DNA from: Lactuca virosa
Taxonomy: Eukaryota > Streptophyta > Magnoliopsida > Asterales > Asteraceae
Direction: 5' to 3'
Assembly (NCBI GenBank): GCA_928212115.1
Contig: CAKMRJ010005523.1
Location: forward strand, 242,140,110 to 242,204,109
Length of the DNA stretch: 64,000 bases
A program made the position numbers and the translations under genes. Below are positions 10,513 to 22,548 of the stretch, piece by piece. A model generated the notes under the pieces. That model was not told the DNA's origin and ran no database searches. It saw only the letters and a program-made list of their open reading frames with translations. Positions within the stretch are counted from its first letter, which is position 1, and every line of letters begins with the position of its first letter.

Positions 10513-11464
10513 GATCAGGTAATAAGAAGATGTGTGGAAGAACATCAAGTACAATTCATCCTCAACTTTTGTCATAGTTATGCTTGTGGAGGGAATTTCG
10601 GTCCTCAAAGAACTGCTAGAAAAATTTTAGATTATGGATTTTATTGGCCTCAACTCTTTCATGACTCTTACAGTTTTTGTAAAACTTGTGAGAGATGTGA
10701 AATGACTGGTTCTATCAGTTTCTGAAGCCAAATGCCTTTGACCCCCATCTTGGTTTGTGAAATATTTGATATATGGGGTATTGATTTTATGGGTCCTTTC
10801 CCTTCATCCTTTGGGAACTTATACGTCGTTGTAGCTGTTGATTATGCTTCCAAATGGGTAGTGGCGAAGGTAACAAGAACTAATGATGCTAAATTTGTTG
10901 TAGATTTTGTAAAGGCTAACATCTTATGTAGGTTTCGAACTTCAAAAGCCTTGATCAGTAACATAGGCACACATTTCTGCAACAAAGCTCTCGGATCAGT
11001 TCTCAAGAAGTATGGAGTCCATCATCGGGTGTCTACAACTTATCACGTACAAACAAATGGACAAGATGAAGTGTCAAATAGAGAAATTCAGTCCATCCTT
11101 GAGAAGACATTGAATACAAACCGCAAAGATTGGAGCTTGAGACTAGAAGCTGCTATTTGGGCATACTGAACTGCATACCAAAGCACTCCATGATAAGTAC
11201 CTCTCCCGTAAGACCTTTGAGATTGGTCAAAAAGTATTACTCTATGATTCTCGTCTTAAATGGTTTTCTAGTAATTTACGGTCCCGGTGGGTGGGACCGT
11301 TCATTGTTACTAATGTATTTGATCATGGTGCAGTCGAGATTAAAAGTAACAAAACTGGAAAAGTGTTCAAAGTTAATGGTCATAGGTTAAAGTTCTTTTA
11401 TGAAGGTTTCCGAGAAAATGACATGGAGGTTGATAGCTTGGATCGCCCAGACTACATCGAGTGA
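10513..11464 (+). pseudogene. Gypsy integrase C-terminal fragment, unit 1
   Basis: Reads as the integrase end of a Ty3/gypsy polyprotein. It has a zinc-binding region (HSYACGG...FYWPQLF...CKTCERC), the start of the catalytic core (WGIDFMGPFPSS, a first-Asp motif) and VSTTYHVQTNGQDEVSNREI (catalytic Glu region). The tail ends at TGA 11462-11464. Breaks: TGA at 10723-10725 where unit 2 has CGA; TGA at 11167-11169; then a deletion of about 210 nt relative to unit 2. GGNFG replaces GGHSG in the zinc-binding region. No reverse transcriptase or RNase H precedes it: the defensin-like segment abuts it. Confidence 0.85.
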
Positions 11465-12835
11465 AATCTAAAAGGAAAAGTCGATCCAAAGACTTAAAAC
11501 AAGGGCGGCTAACCGAGAGGCAACTCAGGAGTATTTCTTTCCATTCATCTTTTATTTACCTTATTTTGTTGTGTTGCAATGTTTGTGAGTCTTTTTAAGA
11601 GTCCATGTCATGGAAAACATTTTCCTATCTAAAAGATCGAGAGGGAGTCATGTTAAAAAAATTAAAAAATAAAAATAAAAATTCGTGAGATAAAAGAAGA
11701 AAAACACACAGGCAACACACAAAACGCACGAGTTAAGGCGTAAAACACATGGCCTAATTTTAGACCATTTTTGGCTTTCAAGGTTTCCAAAAGAAAAAAA
11801 GTTTCATGGTCAAACTTTCAAAACGCATGGGCCAACTCCAAAAACGCATGGCTTAGGCTAGACCATGCATTGACATCGCAAATTCCAAAATCAAAGGAAA
11901 ATTGTGCACGGGTAAACATGAAAAACCATGTGTTAAGGAAAAAAATGCACGACCTATTTTAGGATTTTGCGTCTGACTCGCATGTTTCCCAATCAAAAAA
12001 ACTCTTCGCAGGACATTAAACCGAAAACGCATGTTCTATATTTTTTGACCATGCAAAGTTGACGTAGATCCATGGATTTCGAAAAAAACACACGGCTAAC
12101 ACTTGAAAACGCACGAGCTCACTAAAGCTGTGTGTTTGAGTTGCGACACATTCTCAACGCACACCCTTCTTTTTTTTCATCGAGGTCATGCGTTTTTGTG
12201 CGAATTCAAATTTTGACTCTCTCGATTCTCACAATTCACGACCATGCCAAACCCTTTTCGAATGTGCATTCTGCCCTCTAAACCCATCTTTGTCCGAAAC
12301 TCTCCAAACCCTAGCCAAGGTTTCGATTTTCTTCAATTAATCTGATATTCAAGCACCAAGTTATGCTGTTTTAGGTCCCTAACTTCATATCCTTCATCAT
12401 CTAGGTCGATTTCTTCCATTTTTGGGTAAAAATCAGATTTCCCTTCCAAACCCTAGTTTTTGATTTGTGAATTTTGATTTGATTTGTGTATTAGGGTTCA
12501 CGATTGTTGCAAAGAGTTTGAAGAGAAAGCTTGGGGAGGTATTTTTGGAAAGAAGATTGGAAGATTTCATCTCCAATTGTACATTCCACCATTGATGAGT
12601 TCAAGCTTTTCTTGAGGTTGAGGATGAAGTGAACAATTCAAGCAACATCACAAATTCAATCATTTTAATGGTACTCTCCTTCAATGTCTCAAATTTTATG
12701 CATTAATTTTAAGTTTGTTTGGATAGAATTGTTGTGAATCCATTATTGTGCTTCATATAGTTGTTCATTCGTGCTTGTCTAGTTGTGCTTTAGCCTTTGG
12801 TCACCATTTGTATATCATATATTTGGTTTGTCATC
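11465..12835 (+). repeat. LTR/UTR-like noncoding stretch between integrase and ORF1, unit 1
   Basis: Lies where a 3' LTR followed by the 5' leader of a next element would be. A purine-rich GATCGAGAGGGAGTCATG (about 11635-11652) could be a PPT. Short words such as AACGCACG and AAACGCATGG recur through 11720-12190. A near-identical copy is at 62507-63854. I could not fix LTR ends or a PBS, so the LTR reading is inference from order (integrase, this, gag). Confidence 0.45.
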
Positions 12836-13114
12836 ATGCCAAAACGTAAGAGTCCAAAGACAAAGGAACAATTGGAATCTAAATAAGGTGTCACCACCAT
12901 TTTGCATAATTGTCTTGAGCACCGTAACCGCTACCATCACCTAAAGGACCGTGAATACTCTCAGCAACGGTTTGTAGACATTCCTACTCTCCAAGAACTA
13001 GAAGTTTATGATGACATCCTTAGGTTGTATAGCAATATCGGTTGGGAGAGTCTCCTCACTTTGGCACCAATTGAATCATATAAAAACACAACTCTTGAAT
13101 TCTTACAATCTTTG
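12836..13114 (+). pseudogene. Athila-like ORF1 (gag region), unit 1, first part
   Basis: ATG at 12836 starts MPKRKSPKTKEQ. TAA at 12884-12886 (codon 17) interrupts it where unit 2 has TAT. The frame then continues (RFVDIPTLQELEVYDDILRL, NIGWESLLTL) to LARD-B, inserted at 13115. It resumes at 29751 with EFNDNTKSLSFHLM in the same frame. The style (PTLQEL, LEFLQSL, later IHCGGIITYLA) resembles plant Athila-type ORF1 proteins, the gag-like first ORF of that gypsy lineage. Decayed. Confidence 0.7.
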
Positions 13115-15650
13115 TGTGACATCCCCAAATTCACGGTCATTTTAAAAAATTTATTTATGCTTATTTAAAAATCAGAGTATCCATTTTAAAGAATAATATT
13201 GCGAAATTTGTTCCCAGAAAACATGATAAAGATATTACCAAAGTATTTCCGAGGAAATGTATTTTGTTTATATTAGAACATTAGGATGTCATCGTCAATA
13301 CAGAAACATAAGCATAAACAGACCTTACATTCATTTACACTAATGATTTACATCTCCTTTAATCTCTCAGTGTAATGTATCTTCGTATCGACACGTGTGA
13401 TACAAATAAACCGAGGGTTGGGAAACCTGGTGAGTATATAGGGTTTTCAAGCCACAATAATATAATTATTATGTTTAATCATCAAACAATTAACCCAACT
13501 TCCCATCCCCATTATCTTCTTTATTCTTAAGGATCTACCCTAAGAATCATCTATTCTTCATTGTTTCATTCTTAAGTATTGTCCTAAGGAATAGGCACGA
13601 AGTCCATCGCTTCCAGGGTTATCTAACAGGCACTAAGTCCATATCTACCAGTGGCACAACTGCCAATGTTATCTGTTAGGCACTAAGTCCATAGCTACCA
13701 ATGTTCATTTGTAAGGCACTAACTCCACAGCTGCCAGGGTTTTTAGAGTACATCTGGTGCACACGTAGTTCAAAGGTTATCTATTAGGCACAACTGCCAA
13801 TATTATCCATTAGGCGCAGCTGTCAAGATATTTAGAGTACATATGGTGAACACGTAGTTCAAAAACACCTACATGTTGCGAGCCTGCTAGCGTTCCACTG
13901 GACTATCTAGAATAGTCTGTGGTTGTCATCTATACTCTGCTAGATGACTAGATCAGCATTAAAGTCAAGGCTTCTCATCATCTTTCACCTCTAAACATAT
14001 ATATCGTCTTTCATCTCTCATCATCTTTCATCTACCAATCTTTACCTAATATATTTATAGTTATAAAAATACATATACAATTTTAATAAAATAAAACATG
14101 TATAAATCGTTCATCTAGCATAGATATCAGGAACACAGATAATAAGCACATATAGCATGTATTAATATAAAATAATTCATATCTATGTGTAAGATGAAAG
14201 TAACTATGCACTCACTTAAAGTGATGACTCGAAATTTGGGCAACGCTTCGATTCTAACAATCGTCTTTTCCTTTGACGAAACCTAGTATTATTATCACTA
14301 GATTTTAGTCTAATATTCATTACAACTAATTATTAGTCTAGATTTATCATTAACTCAAAGTCTACTTTCATGGTATATCAAGTAAGGAACAACCAGGTAG
14401 GATCATATTGGAGGTAGGGTCCGTTTGGTATACGAAGTATACTATTTGGAAATCCCACTTTAAACACCTCACTAAATCATAGCCTAGACATCATCCCCGT
14501 AAGTAGATCAATCAATATAACGACTTGGAATTAATGATAAATCTTGTTTATAGGTTCATAATAACGATAATGAACTTAAACATAAGTTATACTTAAAGTA
14601 AGGTATGCATAACTCACTTACAAGGGGGTTTAGCGTGGAACCGGGGTCTGCTCGGGTAGAACTTCTGAGTCGAAATCTCTTCTTCTTGGATCCTTCTGGC
14701 ACTCCGGGACTTGCTACTAACTCCTAAGAAGGACTATAGAAAAGCCTTGGGGCTTTGGGGAGGTTTGGGAGAGAAGTTGAGAGAAGGTGTGTGGAAATAA
14801 GGTGATTTGCACCTCTATTTATAGGCTGGAAATCAAGAAAAACAACATGTTATTGAGCCCAACACATCGTGTTGGGGTGCCAGGTGTCACCATCTTATAG
14901 AAAGGCGTGGGGAGGAGGCTGTGGCAGAGATAGTGCCATGTGTCACCTCCGGAACTTAACCCCAAAACTAATTGTCTTCTAAATTTCGTGATTTTCGCAT
15001 ACGAGCTCCATTTTTAAAGTTTTTTTATATCCACGCGTAGGTAGCGACGTGATCTACAACTTACGTTTAGACTCCTTCGGCTAATTTTGAATTTGTTTTT
15101 TAAGTTATATTTTAACAGGCTTAGACAGTTAAAGTCCGTTAAAAATTCATAACTTTGTCACCCGACGTCCATTTTCGCCAGTCTTTATATCATTGAGCTC
15201 CTATTAACGAAATCTTCAATTCTCGTTGAGGTTGTGTCAGCTAAAAATCGATTGATCAAAAATTCGATTTTCGGGATGTATACTGCTATGCAAAATCTTA
15301 GAAAAATCATAACTCCCTCTAACAAAGTCAGATTTGGACATTCTTTTTATGTATGTTCTCGATTTAACGTATACTATGACTTTCCTTTAGATCGCTAAGT
15401 CTAAAAAGTAGTTTATCAAAAATTCACTTTTTACGTTACGCGGAGCCGTGTGGGTTTTGTCGCAAAACTTTGACGGGTCATAACTTCTTCGTTTTAAGTC
15501 GAATTTCAGCGTTCTTTATATTTACGGATTCCTTGTGACATATACTATAACTTGGGTTAAGATTATTTATGCTAAATAGTCTTCTATCAAGAAGTCATTT
15601 TTAATGTTTATTATCTCTAAATTGACTAGCCCGAATCTGCGGGCGTTATA
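13115..15650 (-). repeat. 3' LTR of LARD-B (left)
   Basis: Starts TGTGACATCCCC and ends GCGGGCGTTATA (GTTACA in the other copy). The minus strand has a TATA box, CTATAAATAG (14815-14824). An array at about 13580-13870 repeats AGGCACTAAGTCCATAGCTG and includes small hairpins such as TGGCA-CAAC-TGCCA. Confidence 0.85.
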
Positions 15651-15667
15651 ATTTTCTCCCCCTGAGG
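15651..15667 (-). other. Polypurine tract of LARD-B
   Basis: Plus-strand ATTTTCTCCCCCTGAGG reads as CCTCAGGGGGAGAAAAT on the minus strand, directly before the LTR. Confidence 0.8.
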
Positions 15668-16534
15668 ATGCTTACGTCCCGGAATCATCAAAAAAAACAG
15701 GGCTTGTATAATGATTCCATATGTTATCTTTTCATCCTAGGTAATAACCGTAACTCTTATGTCCTTTCAAACGAGTATCTAACTCTTGGACTTCATGACT
15801 GCTGATGATGGTCAATCTTGCACCCACTCTTCACACTATGTTGGACTTTCAATCGTAACCTTCAAGTTACAAACCTGATCTTTATTGGAGACTCCTGCTC
15901 CTTCGTAAACAGACTGAACTGATGATAAGTTCTTTACTTCGATTATCGTAACAGACCGATGGGTCATGTCCTAATGATCTCTCATCGTATGATACAATGT
16001 TTAGACTCAGGTCTTTTAGAGCCAATTTACAAAATGGAATATACCTTCCTTCATGTTCTAATGTGATATAATCACATTCTATCATGTAGTACTTAAAGCT
16101 ACAAGCTTCTTACTTTAACAACGATCGCGATACTTCTATTGATCGCTTCGATTATCTTTAACTTTAATCTTATGGCTTAAGTCAGATGATACATCGATCT
16201 TGGTTCTCTGAACCATGTAACATACTTATCTTAGTCAGAATCGATTTGATATGACCACTAGGGTTGGAATATTAATCATCTTCTTAGTCATTACCGAAAC
16301 GATGGTAACGACAGACATGAACAAAACATAATCAATTACTAGTGCATTGGTAACCTTGTGACTTTCCCTGATCCAAGTGCGAGTTTTGTGCTTCCGATAG
16401 TACAGGCCTCTACTACCTTTCACACCTACTCATACTCGTCCCAAGTATTGTCTCTCAGTTCTCCAAGTTATTATAACAAAAATAATTTTAACACATACAA
16501 ATGTGTCCAGACAAAAATTTCCCTAGACTCTACT
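15668..16534 (-). other. LARD-B internal region, part 1
   Basis: Noncoding, homologous to LARD-A internal sequence. From about 15863 it is the first copy of a tandem duplication whose second copy starts at about 26003. It is broken by LARD-C at 16535 in CTAGACTCTACT; the unbroken version is at 26634-26645. Confidence 0.75.
16396..16417 (-). ncRNA. Dimerisation-signal-like hairpin, LARD-B copy 1
   Basis: Minus-strand RNA: GGTAGTA / TACTATC stem (7 pairs, one G-U) around loop GAGGCCTG, with self-complementary AGGCCT at 16404-16409. See LARD-A 5059-5080. Confidence 0.5.
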
Positions 16535-18663
16535 TGTAACACTAGGTTTCGAATCGTTTCATTATTTGGGGTTGTGGCCGATCATCAGTAATCATAAGGC
16601 TTAGGGCCTTTGGGAAGAAGGGATTTAGCCCTTTTTGGATGTGGGTATTATAGATTAGATGATCCAAGAGTTGTATGGTGTTGTAGAGCCCAAGGGTATA
16701 TCCGTAAAGTGGCAGTTCGGGCTGCTTTGAAATATTGGATTTTAATTTTGGAAGTTTTAACGAAAAAGAGAGTTCATATGATTGTAGAGCTTCTCATTAC
16801 CTTTCTGTGGATATAAGGATCGTCGAAAACAGAGTTGAAACGGAGATGATATGACTGTTCGAAGTTGGAAAGAATCTGGGGCAAAACTGAGCTCACGACA
16901 TGAGTAGTTGGAGCTCACGAAGTGAGAAGCGATTAAACAGAAATATTGATTTAAATTGTGCTCACGACGTGAGAATTAAGTGCTCGCAATGTGAGGAACA
17001 CTGCATCCCAAGCCCACGATCATTTAGGTTTTCCATCGTATTTAAACCCCATAAGCTCCATTTTAGGGTTCTAAACCAACCTCCCTCACCCCTAAACTCA
17101 GTAAAACCCTAAACCTATCCTCTCCTTGGGTTCTTGAGCTTCTGGTGGAGTTTTGGAGGTGTGAAGAAGAAGAGGAATAGCATCTAGTCTGTCATTTTTG
17201 CATTCAAGCCTCACCATCATCCATTTTGACACATTTTGGACTTGTTTTGAATTTCACATTCATTTCTTTATGTGTCCATAAGCCTAGATCTAGATTTTAG
17301 GTGTTTATTTTTCTAGATTCAAGTTAATGTGGTGATTGGAATCCATAAAGTTGCCAACTTTATGGGTCTCCAGGGTCCCTAGAGGGCAATAGTTGCTAGA
17401 TCTATAGTTTGGTAGAGTTTTATGACTCTTGCATAAGATTTGATGTCATATTTCCCCATTTGTGCCCTAGATGGTATTCGGACATGTATTGGACATGCAT
17501 GTCACGTCGTGAGGGTGACCAGGCTCGACTATTTTGTCATATTGTGGCTCACGACGTGAGCTATAGATGGTCACATTGTGAGGGCTTGCTGACCTTGACT
17601 TCGTTGACTTTTTGACCAAGTTGGACTTTGGATCAAACTTGAGGATTTTGAGATATTGATTGAGATTCTATATGGTTCTCGTATTAGTGGATTGGCGGGA
17701 AGAAGCAGTGTTGAAAAAGGGAGTGTATCGTGGTGATCAGAATTATTTGATTTAGGTGAGTTTTCCTCACTGTACTTGCGGGTCGAAGGCACCAATGTCG
17801 GTCCGTTGGATTTATATCCTATTATGCATGCTTTTGTGTTGTTGTGATCTGATAGATCGGTATCCTGGTAGATAGTATTTTGCTATACTTAGTGATCTGT
17901 AGATCTATCTGACTCGCTGTAGACTGTTATATGTACCTGTTGTATGTGCACATGTTTGTTCGGTGGTTGAGGCTTCACTGCTTTGTACGTAAGCCAACAG
18001 GCTAGCGCATTCCAACCCAATGGTTGAGGGCCTAGTGTATTCCATCCTGAGGATGACTGGACCCCTAATATGTTGACATTCTAACCCAATGGATGAGGGC
18101 GTAGGGTATTCCATCCCGAGGATGATTGGACCCATAGTATGTTGGCATTCCAACCTGATGGTTGAGGGGCCTGGGGTATTCAAACCCGATGGTTGATTGG
18201 ACCCATAGTATGTTGGCATTCCAACCCGATGGTTGAGGGGCCTGGGGTATTCCAACCCGATGGTTGATTGGACCCATAGTGTTGGCATTCCTACCTGATG
18301 GTTGATTGGACCCATAATATTGGCATTCCTACCCGATGGTTGAGGGGCCTGGGGTATTCCAACCCGATTGTTGATTGGACCCATAGTATGTTGTTATTGT
18401 ATATGTTATCTGTTTGTGCGTTGGTATTTTAGGGGAACTCACTAAGCTTCGTGCTTACAGTTTTTGTTTATGGTTTCAGGTACTTCAGTCGACCGTGGCA
18501 AGGCGAAGGCGTGACCGTACACATCCTTGGTTTTCAACTGATTTGATCTTGGGAGACTCTGATTTTAAAGAATGTTTTGAAAACAATGGTTTTTGTAACA
18601 CTTCTATTAGTAAAAGAGTTTTTTTGAAAAGTTTTAAATCTGTTGAATTTTTGAGATGTTACT
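16535..18663 (+). repeat. 5' LTR of LARD-C
   Basis: Starts TGTAACAC; last bases GTTACT (GTTACA in the 3' copy). It holds palindromes CTCACGACGTGAG and variants (16892, 16913, 16961, 17548), a TATA-like CGTATTTAAACC near 17038, and the hairpin array at 18005-18390. Confidence 0.88.
18005..18390 (+). repeat. Hairpin tandem array in LARD-C 5' LTR
   Basis: About ten stem-loop modules joined by GGACCCATAGTATGTTGGCATT or GGGGCCTGGGGTATT. Most have stem CAACC-NNAT-GGTTG (loops CAAT, TGAT, CGAT); others CATCC-YGA-GGATG. The two stem types differ at both sides of one pair (A-T against T-A), so pairing is kept. Equivalent arrays in the 3' LTR are at 24163-24325 and 25114-25240. Long minus-strand frames across it (for example 17905-18384) are a by-product of the repeat. 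Confidence 0.7.
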
Positions 18664-18666
18664 AGT

Positions 18667-18679
18667 TGGTATCAGAGCC
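18667..18679 (+). other. Primer-binding site of LARD-C (tRNA-Met)
   Basis: TGGTATCAGAGCC, a perfect initiator-tRNA-Met type PBS, 3 bp after the LTR end. Confidence 0.9.
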
Positions 18680-21600
18680 TTGGTTCGAGTGAATTGGAGG
18701 AACACTCGTGTGAATCCAATCTCAAACTAAGGAAAAAGATTTTGAAAGTGATTTTCAATTTTTTTTCAAAATAATGAAGGAGGATGCGATGTGTATGATC
18801 AATCGGAGCTAGTAAGTAGACCCCAAATTATCACACTGTAATTTGATCTTGTAATATGCCAGCATGGAATGCTAGTGATAGGCTAGGGATCTTCAGGAAT
18901 TGCATGATAAAATTGCCTGCTTATATGATGCCTTATCCCTTATATAATCTCTAATTGATTGTTGTATGACTCTTTCGCATGTGAACTGACTATTGAGTGA
19001 ATACGCTAAGTCACATGCTACATGGTTTAAATGATCTTAGGATAAGGGATTTGGTCCTGCTGCGCAGCTCTTGTCTGATTCCAGCCGTTGTGGGATTGAA
19101 TCTTTTAGCCTAATATTGTTTAAACTGTGGGCATGTGATTGTATTCATGCGATATTCATCTGGTACCAATGGATGGTCACGTGGCAGATAGTGGTAAGGA
19201 GAGTTGTGTGGGGTCATCCATCCAGTGTCTTATCGGATGAAGAGGCAGTGGTTTCCTTTAGTAGGTGCGGTTCATGACAGATCAGTGTGAGGAATGTTTA
19301 GCCACTCTTGAGAGAGTGGGGGAGGGGCAAAGGTGCGATGAGATATTGGAAGTGTGAGATCGAGAGTTTCATATGGATCTATCTGATTTTATTGTGTCTA
19401 GTGCCAGTCGGCTCCTCTGCTCGAATGTTGCTTGCTTTGTGCTTTATGGGACCCATGTCGATGAGAGTTAACCATCAAATGAATACATTAAATTACATGC
19501 TATGAAGGTTAAATAATCTTAGAATGGAGGACTCAAACCTGTTGCACAACTCTTGTCTGAGTCCAACCGTTGTAGGGTTGAGTCCTTTAGTCGAAGGGTT
19601 ATTTAAGCTTTGTTGCATGTTATTGTATTCATGAAGTAGTTAGCTGACATTGGTAGGGGTTCTTCAGCAGCTTATGGCAGAGGGGGTGTGGGTGAATCCT
19701 AGGAGAGCCTAGGAAGTATTTGGTGCAGTTGTTTCGTTATAGAGCAGGTTGGGAGTATTTTATGAGTATGTCTTAGAGAACCTAAGATGATCCTTGAGGA
19801 AAGTATGGATAGGTGTGGAAGGTAGTATTGGTCCCGTACTACTGGAAGCACAGGATCCATACTCGAATCGAGGAGAGTTTCGGGGATTCTAAGGGTTGGT
19901 CAAGGAGGATAGCATGGTTTGATACCATGATTCATGGCAGTGGCCCCGTATATGTTGATCTTTTGGTTATGGTTTCTCAAGCATGAGGATGGGTGTGGTA
20001 ATTGTTTTGGGCCCCATTGGTGATATCGATTTGGGTTGAATGGTTCAGATCTAGATGAGTATGCTGGTTTGGAGGTATCGAGGGTTTTGATCGAGGTCGT
20101 GCTTTGAGTCACATGATTCAAGAAGGAAGCGGTTGTTATGATTGGCTTGAGGATTTCAGCTGGGAGTTGAGTGGTTGACTGATGGAATGGAATGTCGTTA
20201 TCTGTGGCAAGAATTATGCCCTTTTCAGCTTTCCAAGTTTGGAGAAGGAGTGAGCAGTCTCATGACTTCCAAAGTAGGACTAGTGGTACCTACTTAAGCC
20301 GGTTTGAGTTATGATTGGTTCCGACGCCAGTAGGTGGTGGTTCGAGCCCTAAGTGGGTGAGAACTAGGATTCTCAGGTTGAGTATCATTCGTTGAGGTAT
20401 TTTTTAGTCCATTGTTGGATTGCTGTTTTCAGATTAGTTTTGGGCATATTTTGATCGGCAAATCATTTCCAGAAGTGGGTATGTTCAGTTCCGTGTGGGT
20501 TTTGATTCTTTGGATTTGTGTCAATGTATCCTCGACCATTGGTCGTTGAGTTCATCATTTAGTGGAGGTTCTCTGAAAGGTTCAAGTGGTGTCAGTTAAA
20601 GTTCAAGGATTGAGTCAACCTATCTTCAAGTTCAGTATGTTCTATGTTCCTTTGGTCTTTGGGCATGTTTACCCTCTATGGTGGAGTGGAAATTTGGTTT
20701 AGGTTTTGGTAACTTTTAGGATCACCATGGAAGCCTTCTCGAGCTAGTTTCGTATTGGTGGAATCTGTTCAGTCTCAATCAAGTATGGGATCTTGTTTCG
20801 ACCGATCATGATGATGTCTTCTGCTATTGATTGAGGTGGTATTTTGATTAAACTCTAGTATTTCTTCCCTTTTGGATGAGATTATGGGTCCCCTAAGGAT
20901 GTGCATTGTGTTAAATTTATATATAATGCCGAGAGGATCATGTGAGCTGGGAAAGATAGCACTGTAGCACTTGGTTTGAGTTATGTGCATGGTTCTGTTG
21001 GGTTATAACCTTCGAATTGGATCAAGAGTTCGACCGTTATCCTATTCTCGAGTCGTGTGCGATCGTGTTCTCGTATGGCTTTGATTTGTTTGCAACATTG
21101 TTGTGCTCGGTTGGCCTTGTGAGGGACGTTGATTATGTCCCTTCAAGGCAATGGAATGAGGTGAGTATCTTTAGGCCCGGAGTGTTGGGCAAATGATGTG
21201 ATAACGACAAGATCAGTGTCATATCAGGAGCATTCCATTCATAGGCTGTGGGTCTAGTGAAAATGATTGTTCATTTCTTCTACTTGTGGTACTTTCGGTA
21301 TTGGCACATTGATGGGAGTCGGGAGACCCACAAATCAGTTGGTTGTGTAAACGGTGCAGTTAAGGGTTATTGGGAGTATCAGACATGTATCAGAAAGTAT
21401 CTGTGGAATGTACGCATTATATTTTCCGTTGTTTGCAAGTTGTTGTTAGGGGCTTGATTATCAAATTGGGAATCAGTTTTGAAGTCGCGAATCATAAAGT
21501 TCATCGTGAATATCTCGAGTGGTTTTTCCAGGTAGGGGTATACCTGAGCTGATAGGGGTTGAATGCAATGCATAAATTCTTGGAGTTACCATCTTTGCTC

Positions 21601-22535
21601 GTCGGAGCAGTGGTTGGTAATGGCATGGCAGTGAATCAAGGATTATTTGAGGTTTTGGTGCATCATATGGATTTGGATTAGGAGAGGTTTGCAATCGATA
21701 TGATTTGAGGATCTTTTCTGCATGTTTTTATGGTGTCTCCAGTCAGGGACTGGGGGTAGATTCATGAATGAACGCTCATTAGCCTTAGGGAAGAATTTAT
21801 GAGAAATCTTGTGAGTCGATATCCTAGAGCAGGATTTTGGTGGAAACTCTCATTGGGAATTGCGAATGTCTTCGTGCCAAGCCTGTATTTCAGTGAGATG
21901 TGGGATAAGGAATCTGTATGCCCAGGGCATCAGCTGCAGGGTTCAGGGTAAGAATGGATGTTTTCAGTTCAGATGGTAGGAAGGGCTCTTGCGTCTATGC
22001 TCTAGAATGGTTCTACCGGTATGAAGGTCGGGCAAGTTATGGGGCTTCAGGATTCTATTAGTCGTGTATCGGTTCGACAGTTAAGGAAATCAATATTTTG
22101 TAGTTCATTGTGTCCATGGAATTGTTGTCATCAGGATGAGCCTTCTCTCGAAGGAATATATAATCCCTTTTGGTCAAGCGGAAGGTTGTCGGCAGCAGCA
22201 GATGGTCTGCGATTCTATTTTCTAGTGGGAATCTCAGGTGATCAGAAGTCGAGTAGATAGTTTGATGGATAAGTGAAGTAGAATTAGCAATTGGTTCAGT
22301 ATGGGCGGTCTGTCGGGGAGTCAGATCACTTCGATATTTCAGATTTCAAGTAAGATAGGGTTGGTTTTCTACATGGGATTGTGGTTTCGTCTTCCTCAGG
22401 TTGCAAAAGTTTTGTTCGTACCAGGCTTGGTTGGCTTTGGAAGGCCGTTGTATGCTCAGGATTGTGGTTGTGTCCCTCAGGCTGTCAGGCATGTCGTGAA
22501 TGGTAAGGAATGATTTCGAGGAAGAAATCGAATTT
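18680..22535 (+). other. LARD-C internal region, noncoding
   Basis: About 3.9 kb with only short, scattered open frames (70-odd codons) and no family I recognise. It repeats a segment internally: the GCTAAGTCACATGCTA...TTGTCTGATTCCAGCCGTTG region near 18998-19090 recurs diverged near 19480-19575. Several blocks match LARD-D inverted. Confidence 0.7.
19821..19843 (+). ncRNA. Dimerisation-signal-like hairpin, LARD-C copy
   Basis: GTAGTA (19822-19827) / TACTAC (19837-19842) with an outer G-U pair, loop TTGGTCCCG (9 nt). The loop is one base longer than in LARD-A, B and D and its self-complementary core is degraded. The extra base shifts any reading frame, which argues for RNA structure over coding. 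About 1.15 kb downstream of the PBS. Confidence 0.45.
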
Positions 22536-22548
22536 AATTGGGGAGAGT
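22536..22548 (+). other. Polypurine tract of LARD-C
   Basis: AATTGGGGAGAGT precedes the 3' LTR start TGTAACAC at 22549. Confidence 0.8.

Noticed and set aside
17905..18384. 159-residue minus-strand repetitive frame
   Set aside because: It lies across the LTR hairpin array in the antisense direction and is interrupted in the other LTR.
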